The translations under genes and the position numbers were made by a program. From Isoetes taiwanensis (Eukaryota > Streptophyta > Lycopodiopsida > Isoetales > Isoetaceae), in the NCBI GenBank assembly GCA_021234155.1, contig JAJEKV010000102.1, forward strand, positions 2,476,456 to 2,540,455: DNA of 64,000 bases, written 5' to 3'. Under the pieces are notes generated by a model, which did not search any database, had not been told where the DNA came from, and saw nothing but the letters and a program-made list of their open reading frames with translations. This document shows positions 44,680-55,722 of the stretch, in pieces (position 1 is the first letter of the stretch; the number at the start of each line of letters is the position of its first letter).

Positions 44680-46100
44680 GTGCAAGCTACTTTAAATGCA
44701 ACCCCATCATATAGGCAAGTTCTAGCAGAGTCCCAAGCTAGGGTAGGACCCTCCCTTGTTCAGGTCCCTCCTTGCATAGGATATTTCGTTCCCCGGCCAT
44801 CCCTTCAAGCAGCCCTGGGCGATGTCCCCAATATCGCCAAGTACTTAACCAACAAGGCGCTTAGGTCGCCTCGACTACATGGTCCCGATAGCGGGACCAA
44901 GTACTTCTCTTACACTGCAGCCTAGCCATCTTCTTATCCCACACGCCCGAAAACCGATGGGGCAACCTCGATCCCTCCGTGGAGGTGGACCCCATAGCAG
45001 TGCAAGAGGAAGAGCAGATGCTTTTACAGTATCAACAGGAACAAGAAGCAAGAGAAGGAGAAGAGGGGTCGGACGACGAGGAATACACGGAGCTCGACTC
45101 AGACGAAGAACGGCGCCAAGCGGGTGAACCGATCAACTTCGAAGGAGGTGAGGGCATCGAGTTGCTCCCCCACCGGCTAGGCATCACAAGCCTAGCTCCT
45201 ATCATCATCAGCGGAGAGGAGTATTTACTCCTCAGGCGACATACGAGACCTCCCGAATGCGTGGAGAGGGAGCTCGATTGGACGAATCAAGCTCCACCAA
45301 TCGGCGGGTAGGATCGATATGGACGACTTCATCGTCCGGGAGTCTCGTGACTTCCCGCTTCAAGTGAGGGAGGCCGATACCTACACAGGAGAAGTTTACT
45401 TTCGATATCCAAGCCTACAAAGCAAAGATCGCAAATGATGGACGAAAGGGAGCTGCCAACGTGAGGAGGAGTTCCTCGCCCTCCAAAACGGATGGGGATC
45501 CGGTGGGAAGACCACGAGCATCCTAATGCCCGCCTTCGACACCACCCCCCAAAGAAGAGGAGAAGGAATCGACCTCGAGGGTCGACCGCACAATTGAAGA
45601 CTACCGAGCCGACGGAGATAGAGGTTGACGAAGCAGCCGGTGGCACAGCAGCGGAGAGGCCAAACAAGTGGAGAATCATCCGCTGACGCGACAAATCCAA
45701 AGTCGCCGGTACTATTTGCCGCTCTTCTTTGGATGGGAGAGTAGCGGTAATACAATCGCAAGTTCAGTCCCGAGGGTGAAGAAGGGGGTGTTCATGTTGA
45801 TTGCACTCGGGCTTGGCAGGCATGCTCGTGATAGCGGCAAATGTCGACTATGTTGTCCCGGTCAAGAGAGCAATGGCACTCGACCTCTTCGACTTAAGCC
45901 ATACCCCATCGACGTCGGCGAGATTGGCCCGATCAAGGCCCCTTACATCCTAATCGCGGGGTAGAAGACTTGGTGAGAGCCTTACGGGGAGGCTCGTCGG
46001 CCAAGCATCATCGTGAACTTGGGTCACTTTCGGTAGGGGCGGCCCAAGTTAAGAAGTTTCTTGAAGACAACCCGCCTTACCTACGCGATTTCAAGACTAG
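44680..46100 (+). other. Decayed coding region 5' of the gypsy element, unrecognised
   Basis: Protein-like stretches occur in changing frames: PPCIGYFVPRPSLQAALGDV (about 44767-44826); acidic EEEQMLLQYQQEQEAREGEE then INFEGGEGIELLPHRLG (44979-45311, open); EADTYTGEVYFRYPSLQ; PKKRRRNRPRG. The position suggests the 5' part of the adjoining retroelement or another element's Gag-like protein. No zinc knuckle or known motif was found. Confidence 0.3.
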
Positions 46101-46299
46101 TTAAACTCTTGATCCCTGAGACCTTTTTGTACTAAAATATTATATAATATATAAATACAATTCTGTTGCACTTTAAATGTTTTGTTGATGTAATTTTGCC
46201 CCACAATTATACCAACAAACATAAACAATGCAAGAGAACAAAGGAAACTAACCATATAGCCATGAATTACTTGTGTATGCAGTTAGAGGCCTAGGCTCA

Positions 46300-49200
46300 G
46301 GGGAACGACAATGCCAAGACTTTAGGGAAGAACAGACCCCCGCCTGCACCACCCCGCAAGGAACCTATTTGAAGATATGGAACCCATGACCCCGAGGAGG
46401 AGATATCCCCTGATGAGGACGGACCTTGAGCAGATAAAAGCCTTGCTGTCCGCGCAAGCAGGAACGGGTTCGGTGGGCAATGCTCAATTGCCACAAGCAT
46501 CAGCTCGGAGAACAGGAAGGGACAAGAAGAGGAGCAAGAGAAGGAGATCCCCCAGCTCGAATTCCTCCGACTCAAGTTCGGACTTCGACTCGACTCGAGG
46601 AAGAAGAAGACCGCACTGACCGTCAGATGCAAGGCAAAGGAACACCGAGGAGGGAAGGCAGAGGAACACCCCCAGGATGGACGACAAAAAGAGACACCGG
46701 GCCTCGACTACCGTAAGAAGGTAGATTCCGCGGCCGGGCAATGTATGGAAGGCCCGAACCGGAACAATTTCTGGGAGAACAGGTCGATTAGAAGCAGAGG
46801 CATGGTTGAAACGAAATGAGTGAGTACGGCAATGCTTATGGCATGAAAGATAAAGACAAAGGAAGAGTGGCAACAGCCAACTTGAAAGGAGCCGCACGGA
46901 TTTGGTGGAAGGGTTATGCAAAGGCACATGGCTTAAGCGAGATGCTTGTAAGTTCGAGAAGTTTGCAAAAGCCTTCTGCGCCATTACGCCCCAAGGGAAT
47001 ATAAGTTCAACATGATGCAGCAGTTCTACAGCTCAACAGGGAAATAAATCATCCGTAAATATACGAGAGGAATTCATGAGGCTAAGGTATGTGCCAAAGT
47101 TGGGAGAGAAGCATGCACGAAAGCTATATTGAGGGGCTGAATGAGGAGATCCGCAAGCTTGTGAGGGCAATAAACCCTAAGACAAGATCGTAAAGCGAGT
47201 CCAAGGCTATAAGCTTGCGGGGTCCGGGACCTCGTAATAGCGGGCAGAAGCAGCAATATTTCCGTGATAAAGGCAAGGCAACAGAAGCTATAGCCCTAGG
47301 GCAGCCAGTCGAGTCGGCTAATGAGCCCCACATGGTGGCAAACTGGGAAACAAGCGGGGAGAAGAAGCGGTGTGTCCTTCAAGGACAAGCGGAGGGGTCA
47401 AACTACTCCAAAGCGGTCGCGATCCTTTTACGAGCGATGCCCAAGGAAAAAGAGACAGAGTGCATAGAAAAGCGGCTTTGCTTCAGTGGTGCTTCCGGCC
47501 GGGCCATAGGACGACAAAGCGCCCCCGCCATGAGTGCAGCTCTAGCTGGAGTTGGGAGATTGGGGCGCTCTGTCGGCGACGACGGGCGAAGAAGGCCGCG
47601 ACTACATTGTGGTGAGTTCCATATCTTTGCGCAAATAGATACAGAGCAAAGGTGAGAGAGCAAGATAAAAGTAATTTCCACAAAGAGGGGAAGGCCAAGA
47701 CCAAGTCCTTCATAGTCTTGATAGACTTCAGGAAGTAGCCATAACTTTGCATCCCCCGAATGGTTCAAATGTTGAAGTTGAAACCATTAAAGTCAAAGCC
47801 AAGGCCCGTTGTCTTAGCAAGTGGTGCGATAAAGGCGGACGGCAAGAGAATTAACTTCGACATCGACTTGCGGGGATTAATATCCGGATAGGGGCAGAAG
47901 TAATGGGCATTGGCAAGTCTGACTTGATCATAGGAATGGAGTACCTTGGACCAGCAAAATATTATCGATTGTGGAAGCGGAAGGTGACCTTCCCAACACC
48001 CGACGGCAAGATCATTGAGATAACGGTAAGGAAGTTGTTCCCATCATGCGATTGTATGTCTTCTAAACGGCCGCTTCAAGTGCATCAAGAGTGAGCAAGT
48101 GGCATACATCTTCAAGCTTGAGATTAGTGAGCGGAATCGGAAGGAAGCAAAGAAGACAAAGTGCTCAGCAAGTTGCGAAGCAAATAGCTAAAGCCGATCA
48201 CGGAGTTCCATGATCTCTTCGGATGAGATCAAGCAGCCTCCCTCCGTATAGGGAGTCGAGTCGCGAGATAGCACTCGAACCGGGAACAAAGCCAACAAGC
48301 AAGGCTCCATATAGAATGACAACGCGAGGAGTTGCCTGACTAAAAGCGATTGCGGGAGCTGCTTGACCTGGGTTTCATTAGACCTAGTGTTTTACGCCAT
48401 TTGGGCGCCCATTCTCTTCGTTAAGAAGAAGGATGGTAGTTTAAGGATGTGCATAGACTATAGGCGGTTGAACAAGCACACCATTAAGAACAAGTATCGC
48501 TCCCGGATCGATGACTTGATGGATCAGCTTCTGAGGAGCAAGAATCTTCAAGACCGCCTTGAACGCCGGTATGGGCACTATGAGTTCACTCGTAATGCCT
48601 TTTCGGCTTATCGAATGCCCCGACGTTCATGAGGCTCATGAACGACATCTTCGGGGGAGTTTTAGACACCTTTGTGATTGTATTCTTTGATGACATTTTG
48701 GTGTATAGCAGATCCCTTGAAGAGCACGTATAACACTTGAAAGAGTCTTTGGAGAAGTTGAAGAGGCACGGTTATGCGCCAAGTTGTCGAAGTGCCACTT
48801 CAAATGAAGAGAAGGTGGAGTATCTCGGTCATGTGATCTCAAAGCAGAAGGCATCTCGGCGGATCCCCTCAAAGATTGAAGCCGTCATTCAAAGGGTCGG
48901 CCCGAAGAATGCGCGTGAAGTCGAAGTTTTCGGCCTAGCGAGGTACTACAGAGAAATTCGTGAAGAACTTTGCCAAGATAGCGGCCCCGCTAATGGGACT
49001 TGACGAGGGGCGAGAAAGTGAAAGATTGGGCAGAGCATTGGCACAAGAAAGCCCAAGCAGGGTTTGAGTTGTTGAAGGAAGCTTTAACAACCGCCCGATC
49101 TTTAACCCCTGACCCGAGAAAAGACAAGCTTGTAGCGGCAGGCACGCCGTAAATATAGCTACAGCGCAGCGGTGCTTATGCAAAGAAGAGCGTGTGGTAG

Positions 49201-51040
49201 CGTGATGATTCCGGGAAGATGAACAGCCTTGGCACGCTACCCCACGCATGATAAGGAATTGCTTGCGGTTGTCAGGGCATTAAGAATTTGGAGGCACTAC
49301 CTTTTGGGAAGGAAGTTCCAGTTGGATACAGACCACCAGAGCCTCCAATATGTATTCACGCAACCACACCTCAACTTGAGGCAGAGAAGGTGGATGGAGT
49401 TCCTTGAAGAGTACGACTTTGATATAGTCTACAAGCCAGGGAAGCTCAATGTGGTAGCGGATGCGCTTTCAAGGCATCCCCTGACAACTAGAGTGCATTG
49501 CAATGCAATTTCGACGCTCTCCAGCGACTTCGGTAAGAAGATTGAAGAGTCCTTGCCAACGGATGTGGATTTCAAGGAAGTATGGGCAAGCCTCTCTGAG
49601 GAGGCTAGAACATATAAAGAGCGGGAAGCCTTTAAACATTATAAGAAGGAAGGCAACCTGTTGTACCATAAGAACAAGTTGTGCGTGCCAATCATCGGTG
49701 TAAGGAAATTGATCCTCCACGACCGCGCTGCTTGCCCAATAGGCGGGCCATGCGGGATTCATGAAAACATATTTCAAAGTCTTGGCCAGCCTATTATTGG
49801 CCAGAATGAAGAAGCCCGTAGCTTCGCTACATCAAGGAATGCCAGCTATGTCGCCAGACGGCGAGCAGCCAATTCCGGGAGCTTTAGAACCATTAAGCGG
49901 TGTCAAACGCTAAGTGGGAGGTGATTAGCATGGATTTCATCCGCAGGGACTCCCAAGGACCGTAAGAGGGAAAGATGCTTTGATGGTAGTAGTCGACAAG
50001 TTGTCGAAAATGGCACATTTTGTGCCTTGCGGGACCACGAGTCTGACTATGGACCTGGTGGAAGCTCTTCACCAAAGAGATCTTCAGGCTTCATGGCATG
50101 CCAAGGGAGATTATCTCCCATTGGGGACCGAAGTTCATGGCGCCTTTTTGGCAAGACCTCTTTGCGACAATCCGCACGAAGCTATCCATGAGCACGGGCA
50201 TATCATCCTCAGACGGATGGCGGGCGGAAGCCGGACCAACAGGATTTTAGAGGACATGCTACGAAACTATATGCGGAATAAGCAAGGTATGTGGGAAGAA
50301 TTTATTCACTTGGTGGAGTTTGCCTATAATAGCACCAAGCAAGAATCATCCCAAATGTCGCCGTTTATGATCAATTCTGACTATCGGTGCCCTAACTCGG
50401 ACACTTGGCACAACCCGTGTCAAAGTGGAAGTTTCGCGGCGGATGTTGGCCGATATCGCGGCCGGTTGTGGAAGAAGTTCGAGGGTATCTGGCGGGCGAC
50501 AAGAAGCCGTCGAAAAAAAGCATCGTAAACAAGCATCGAAACGATAAGAGAGTTCAAAGTTGGGGATGATGTTTGGCTCAAGATCAAGGTGAAGCGGTGG
50601 CTTCGGGGATCGGAATTGCAAGAAGCTTGCTCCAAGGTGGGGCTGGACCTTCGGAATAGTCAAGAGAGTAGGTAATCAATCCTACAAGCTAGACTTGCCG
50701 GCACCTAAAGATTCATAAGGTCTTCCATGAGAGTTTGTTGAAGAAGCATACTCCAAATCCGGGCGAAGTCTTGGACACTCCAACGTTGTTGGAAATGTCC
50801 GGAGAACAACCGGAAATAGTTCGAGTTGATTCTTGATAAAGCTTTCAAGAAAAACGAGGAGATCGAAATTCCTCCAAAGATTTGGTCAAGTGGAAACACT
50901 TACCGATGGAAGACGCGACGTGGGTACTTAAGAAAGATCTAGTAAAAAGCAGGTACCAGCAGTTTATGGAGAAATGGGGCCTGAGCAAGGTCATCTCAGA
51001 AGAAATTGGCTCGAGCATGTCGATTTGTGTAGATTAAGTC
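46300..51040 (+). mobile_element. Ty3/gypsy chromovirus-type retrotransposon 1, internal region, decayed
   Basis: Domains run in gypsy order. Gag: Ser/Arg-rich start from 46377, NLKGAARIWWKGYAKAHG at about 46880-46930, YTREFMRLRYVPKLGEKHAR at about 47060-47120, and a damaged zinc knuckle near 47480-47515. Protease end: DLIIGMEYLGPAKYY at 47922-47966. Reverse transcriptase: [20 protein letters not shown] at about 48411-48470, then [12 protein letters not shown] at about 48676-48711. RNase H, then the integrase finger and core (49670-50420). A chromodomain-like KDLVKWKHLPMEDATWVLKK lies at about 50876-50935. The order reverse transcriptase, RNase H, integrase identifies gypsy rather than copia. 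Many frameshifts and stops occur. No 5' LTR is seen upstream; the LTR at 51905 is the likely 3' LTR. Confidence 0.85.
49229..49924 (+). pseudogene. Gypsy 1 RNase H C-terminal half and integrase N-terminus (231-codon open stretch)
   Basis: This is the longest open part of element 1. It reads RYPTHDKELLAVVRALRIWR, QLDTDHQSLQYVF, RRWMEFLEEYDFDIVYKPGK and LNVVADALSRHP (the RNase H end with its late Asp), then NLLYHKNKLCVP and KLILHD from the start of the integrase His-His-Cys-Cys finger. The first part of RNase H, upstream of 49229, is out of frame, and the finger's Cys pair is lost by a shift near 49760. In the core downstream, the position that should read SDRDPKF reads SHWGPKF, so the second catalytic Asp is gone. 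Confidence 0.8.
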
Positions 51041-51904
51041 TATGTTTAGTTAAGATTAATCTACGCATGCAACCTATGCTAGGTATGGGTCGCATGCGTG
51101 TTACCGATGATGGGACCACTACGGTGATCTCTAGGGCATGGTGTAATGTCAATGTAGGCATGACCGCGTTCCTTTGGGCGAGTGGAAGGTAGATTAGAAA
51201 GTCTACTGGCCCCGCGGAGTAGGCGACCTCGAAGAAAGGAGGTCATGAAGGAATGCACCGATAGGAAAAGCACCTCTAGCCCCATATATGCTTTGATAGG
51301 AGGAATCAGGCCTTCCACGCCCCCATATACGGGGAAGGACCTATCCTCCACGGGCAACTTAGGGTGTAGGCATGAGCGGCATATAGGCATATAGGTCTTT
51401 GTCTCCACAACCATAATGGAAGATTCACCCTCTTCCCTCTGTAGGAGATTAGCCATGCATCCATGTAGATAGGTGGGGTGGTCACCATATAACCAAAATT
51501 TTATTAATAATTAAATGATACTAACGTGGTGTCGACTGCCGCAGCCAATAGAAACTCAGGAGGGCAAGGAGGTCGAAGACGAAGACTTACAACACAAATT
51601 TTGTTAGAATGTGTTGCAAGGGAATGAAGAGGACCTCGGGCGTTAATTTTAATTTTGATAAACTTAATTGTCATGTTAAGTGAATTATTGAGTAACTTTG
51701 TTTTAATGATGTTATGAATTGATAAGTTACTTCATAATATAATGGTGTGATAATGTCCTAAAAATATTACCTTTAAGGTAATCTTAATAAATAAATGTAA
51801 GTATTATAGTAGTTATCTTATGTATCGCCGGTTGATTAGGGTTAGGATGATCCCAAGGTGGGGAGACCCAATCTTTGGGCGACATCATTCCAAGGTGGGG
51901 AGAA
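51041..51904 (+). other. Region between gypsy 1 chromodomain and LTR, with polypurine tract
   Basis: No gene is seen. At the end, CCAAGGTGGGGAGA occurs twice (51852-51865 and 51890-51903). The second copy, AAGGTGGGGAGAA at 51892-51904, directly precedes the LTR start and is a typical polypurine tract for plus-strand priming. Confidence 0.5.
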
Positions 51905-52049
51905 TGTGGCGTTCGGGACGTATACGGTCCCGGGGCGGTATCTTTGATCTTGCCTCAAATCACGCATTACACGCCACCCCGTGGCGTGTGCATAGCGTGT
52001 AGCCAGTGGGGTAGCCCTAGGGGGCAACTTGCCAGAAATATGTGCAACT

Positions 52050-52202
52050 ATTAATGTGCACATTTTCCAATGTACACATTAATGTGGGCACACATTTCCA
52101 TGTGGACACTTCATGCCAAGTGGGCCACACCCATAGGTGCAATTAATGTGCACATTTTCCAATGTACACATTAATGTGGGCACACATTTCCATATGGGCA
52201 CA
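52050..52202 (+). repeat. Tandem subrepeat inside the LTR
   Basis: ATTAATGTGCACATTTTCCA..CACACATTTCCAT at 52050-52109 recurs at 52142-52202, 92 bp later. The other LTR has the same pair. Confidence 0.85.
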
Positions 52203-52256
52203 TTTGGCCACCTAGCCATTAAAGGCAAGTGGGCCCATTTCCAATTATCCCCTTGT

Positions 52257-52264
52257 CTATATAG
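52257..52264 (+). promoter_or_regulatory. LTR TATA box
   Basis: CTATATAG is followed by GGGTAGGGAAACCCTAACTTG and is conserved in the other LTR at 63606-63613. Transcription would start about 30 bp downstream, giving the U3/R border. Confidence 0.55.
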
Positions 52265-53489
52265 GGTAGGGAAACCCTAACTTGCCCAATTTCGATTCTA
52301 GGGTTTTAGAACTCTGTTTTTGGTGCCCTCAATGACCAAAACTGCCTTCCGAACTTCTTTTGGGAGAATTGCATCCTTAGTTTCCCTTGATTCGGCGTTT
52401 GCCAGAGGATGGTCGAGCTCAGTCGAGGAGGAGCCCCTCAAGGATCGGTATTGAGCCAAGTAGATAGTCTAAACCCTATTTGGATCCATAGAATCGTGGG
52501 TTTAGCCTCTTAGATTGCCCATAGCGACTCTCTAGATCTCTAGATAGCGATTCTAACTAAAGAACCTAACTCTATGTTGTAGATTAGATCTAGTTCTTTA
52601 GTTCTGCAAGGAAGCATATGGATGATGTATCTCTATGAACTCCTTGTATTGGGAAGGGGGTAGAGACCTAAAGCTCAGTAGTTGATGCTCCTAGAGTAGC
52701 CTCTCTAGCACACCTGTAGATTCGGCCCGTGCACAAGAGCCACACCGGGTTGTGGGTGAAGGGGCGGGCCGGCTAGAAGGAGGTTCATGTCCTCGACTCT
52801 TGAGCGATCCCTCCGGTGTGTAAAGCCTACCGGGGATCATTGTGACTAGGTCTAATGGCTTGCCACCCGCGTGTGGGCAAGGCATGGGCTCATTACCCGT
52901 GAAGTGGTGTTCACTTTCCAGTGGGTTCCGGTCGAATAAGGGCGGTGGCCCTCTAGTCACCTTGAGTCGGCATGTAGATCTGCGGAGGGAGGGATCCCTA
53001 CCGCCCCATCGGCCCGGGAGGATGAACCCGGGAATAGCCCTTTTGGCTATGCATCCGGCGGGCTACTGATCGGAGTCCGACACTTTTCAGCCCACTCGCA
53101 AAGTGTGCACGGGAGGGGCGGATGGAGTGGACAACCCTATGCCATGTTCATATGCCGGTAAAATCCATTGCCATGAATTACATGCGCAATGAACTCACGG
53201 AGACCCAAGCCGTCAGTCATCCCCTTGAGTCTGAGCCTTGGGTAGGATTCCCCGTATGTATTGTGCTCACCTTGTTTATGCAGATGTGATGGACCACCCT
53301 TCGAGGTGGATATGTGCTTATGTTATATACTGACATGTATGTTTACGCTTCCGCAGACTAGGTAGACCACGAGGGAGGCGGGGTAAATGACCCCTTCACT
53401 CTTCCCAATGGAACCCGTCCGCGGTTCGCGGTGTTATGTGGAGGGCCCACAGCCGACACCCGGAGTGGTATGGGGATGAACTCCTGTTT

Positions 53490-53513
53490 GTATACGGTGA
53501 GTGCACCGTATAC
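53490..53513. repeat. 10-bp perfect palindrome near the LTR end
   Basis: GTATACGGTG-AGTG-CACCGTATAC. A related GTATACGG lies at the LTR start (51921-51928). Confidence 0.8.
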
Positions 53514-53530
53514 GAGTAGGGGACGTCACA

Positions 53531-55721
53531 ATAGAGAAGAAGGAGAAATCTAGCTAATGAGAATGACTGACATAGAAAAACTCCTTACAACAACAAGATT
53601 CAGCTCAGAGGAAACGATGATGAGGAATGCAGGGAAAAAACAAGGCTTTTATGGGAGAAAGGGCCAAAGAAAGCTTCCGCTATAGCAAGCTTGTGCCAAA
53701 GAAAGCTTGGGTCTAAAAAGAGAGCTGGAAACTGGCGTCCCTATCCCTAGAATGATGGTTTTCTTTTATATAAGAAGAGAACCATAGCATTGTTTGAAAA
53801 TTGATCTTGTTTACCCCTTTCTCTAGCAAAGTATTGGGCGAAAAATGATTGTTTTTAGCTTTTCAACAAAAACGTAAGCATTTGCAAATACATCTTACAA
53901 CACAAATTTCGGAGGCATTCAAGTGATTTTGCATACATTGCTCGAACAAGGCAGACTGACTGATGCATTGTCTGAGTAATCTCGTTGTGGACATTCCGTT
54001 TCCAGATAAGTTCCGTTAGTGATAATTCAGTGCAATTTTGATATTATTCATTTGGGCTCCAAAGATCAGTTCTTAATACATTTCCATCTGCATATGGTTC
54101 TCTTTCTGTTATATTTGTGGAATTCTGCATTTTGGTACTTCAAGCAAGGTTTATATAAATTCTTTAGATTCAAATTCAATTTTTTATTTGTAGGGACATA
54201 CCATGCTGCCAGCAAAATACATGGGCCTAATGGATCAATTTGGAATGCCTGTGAATTTATCCATGATGCTAATAGACAATTGAGAATTGTTATAGATATT
54301 CTTGGTATCCTTGCTTCTATTACAGTGCCAATCAAGTTTCTGAATATTATGCCTTTAGGAAGTAATCGACTTTAACGAGTAAGAAATACCTATACCACAT
54401 ATCTTATTTGCATATCCATATCTAAATGCAAGTTTGTTGATCAACTATATTGTTGCTGTTGGTTGTTGTTGAAGTCCCATGAGTGAAAGGTAAGGGGTTC
54501 GTCGATAGTATTTGAATTTGTCTGTTTGATATTTGTACATATCAAGATTTAGGATTCTGTGGTAAATCCTCCGTAAGCTCGCTATCCAAGTGCTTGCAAA
54601 GGCTACATCTCTCAAGTTTTTCTATTACGAAGTCATATCATATGGTTTGAGTGAATGTTGGTACAAAGATATGGATATACTAAGGTTCAAATCCCTGGGC
54701 AACTGAGCTGTGGATATATGTTATATGATTTGTTTTCCTAAATATTGCATAGAGCGATCCATCAACGTTGTTTTAATGACTTCAATACAAAACTTGCATC
54801 AATCTTCCTAATGGTCTTTATCCAAAATGTTAACTCTTTCTATTTTTCAAATAATAATTGGATTTGATGTATAAATTAATACAAATTACAGAAGAAAAAT
54901 ATGAAGAGAAATTGTAACTAAGTGTTGCAAAAACTTACAAAACGGCGTAGATAACTTCATTAGAAAAAAAATATTGTTTTATTTGCTTTATTACTATTTG
55001 GACCACTTGCTTAAAACATAGACCTAAAGCACTATCAAGAAACCATCTTGGTAAACAGTGGTAACAAAGTAGAACAATAAATGACAACTAGATTATTCAA
55101 CATATTAACCCACAATGTAATATTACTTTATTATAATGGTTTTATGTAAAAATTGCTGCAAAAATTTGATAACAGTTATTTTTTGGGGGCCTTGTGAATG
55201 GAGTCATATATGATGATATCAGATGGACAATGAGGACTTATAGGCTGCCATTTTCTGCAGAGAGGTTGTTCTATACTGGCATATACTTGGAATATGCTAC
55301 AAGCCCACATGGACGCCATTTTCTGCAGAGAGGTTGTTATATGCTGGCATATACTTGGAATATGCTACAAGCCCACATGGACGAAGGTTTGCCCCCTTAG
55401 GGGCAACCCAAAAAACCTGGGAGGATTAAAATTGGGTTAACAATATGTACATGACAGTGATAACTAGTATGTAAAATCATCTTTAATTATAATATTGACG
55501 ATGTATGCTTAAAAATCACCTCGTAAACTAGTACTAATTTTAAGAAACTAGTGTAAGACATAGTATTAGTATAAGAACTGTGATCAAACTAGTAGTGATA
55601 TTACAAAACCATGAAAGTCATCTAGTTTTTATTGACATTATGGCTTGCATGTATGAAGAACCACCCTTATATAGGCTTCCATCATGATTATGACTGCAAG
55701 TTATTTTTTGGGGGCCTTGTG
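53531..55721. other. Sequence between LTR and gypsy 2 pol, no recognised gene
   Basis: An exon-like piece (54195-54331, after TTTGTAG and ending near ATTACAG) reads GTYHAASKIHGPNGSIWNAC and CEFIHDANRQLRIVIDILGI, but I cannot name it. There are no gag or primer-binding-site features, which is odd for a region directly after an LTR. It also contains a 67-bp tandem duplication and a 24-bp direct repeat pair. Confidence 0.45.
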
Positions 55722-55722
55722 A
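55174..55722. repeat. 24-bp identical direct repeats 525 bp apart
   Basis: AGTTATTTTTTGGGGGCCTT plus GTGA lies at 55174-55197 and 55699-55722. The second ends exactly where homology to gypsy protease begins (TACCTTGGCCCAGCTAG). Confidence 0.85.
55248..55382. repeat. 67-bp tandem duplication
   Basis: GCCATTTTCTGCAGAGAGGT..CAAGCCCACATGGAC occurs twice in a row with two substitutions. Confidence 0.9.

Larger units (their letters stand above)
51905..53530 (+). repeat. LTR of a Ty3/gypsy-type element, 1626 bp
   Basis: It starts TGTGGCGTTCGGG and ends GGGGACGTCACA, so the ends are inverted (TGTGACG in the second copy, CGTCACA here). The start matches 63227 onward. After the more diverged first 100 bp, the shared part differs by only about three changes in 235 bp. 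A polypurine tract lies just upstream, which fits a 3' LTR of element 1. No primer-binding site is recognisable after 53530. Relative to the copy at 63227, about 37 bp are missing just before the TATA box. Confidence 0.85.
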
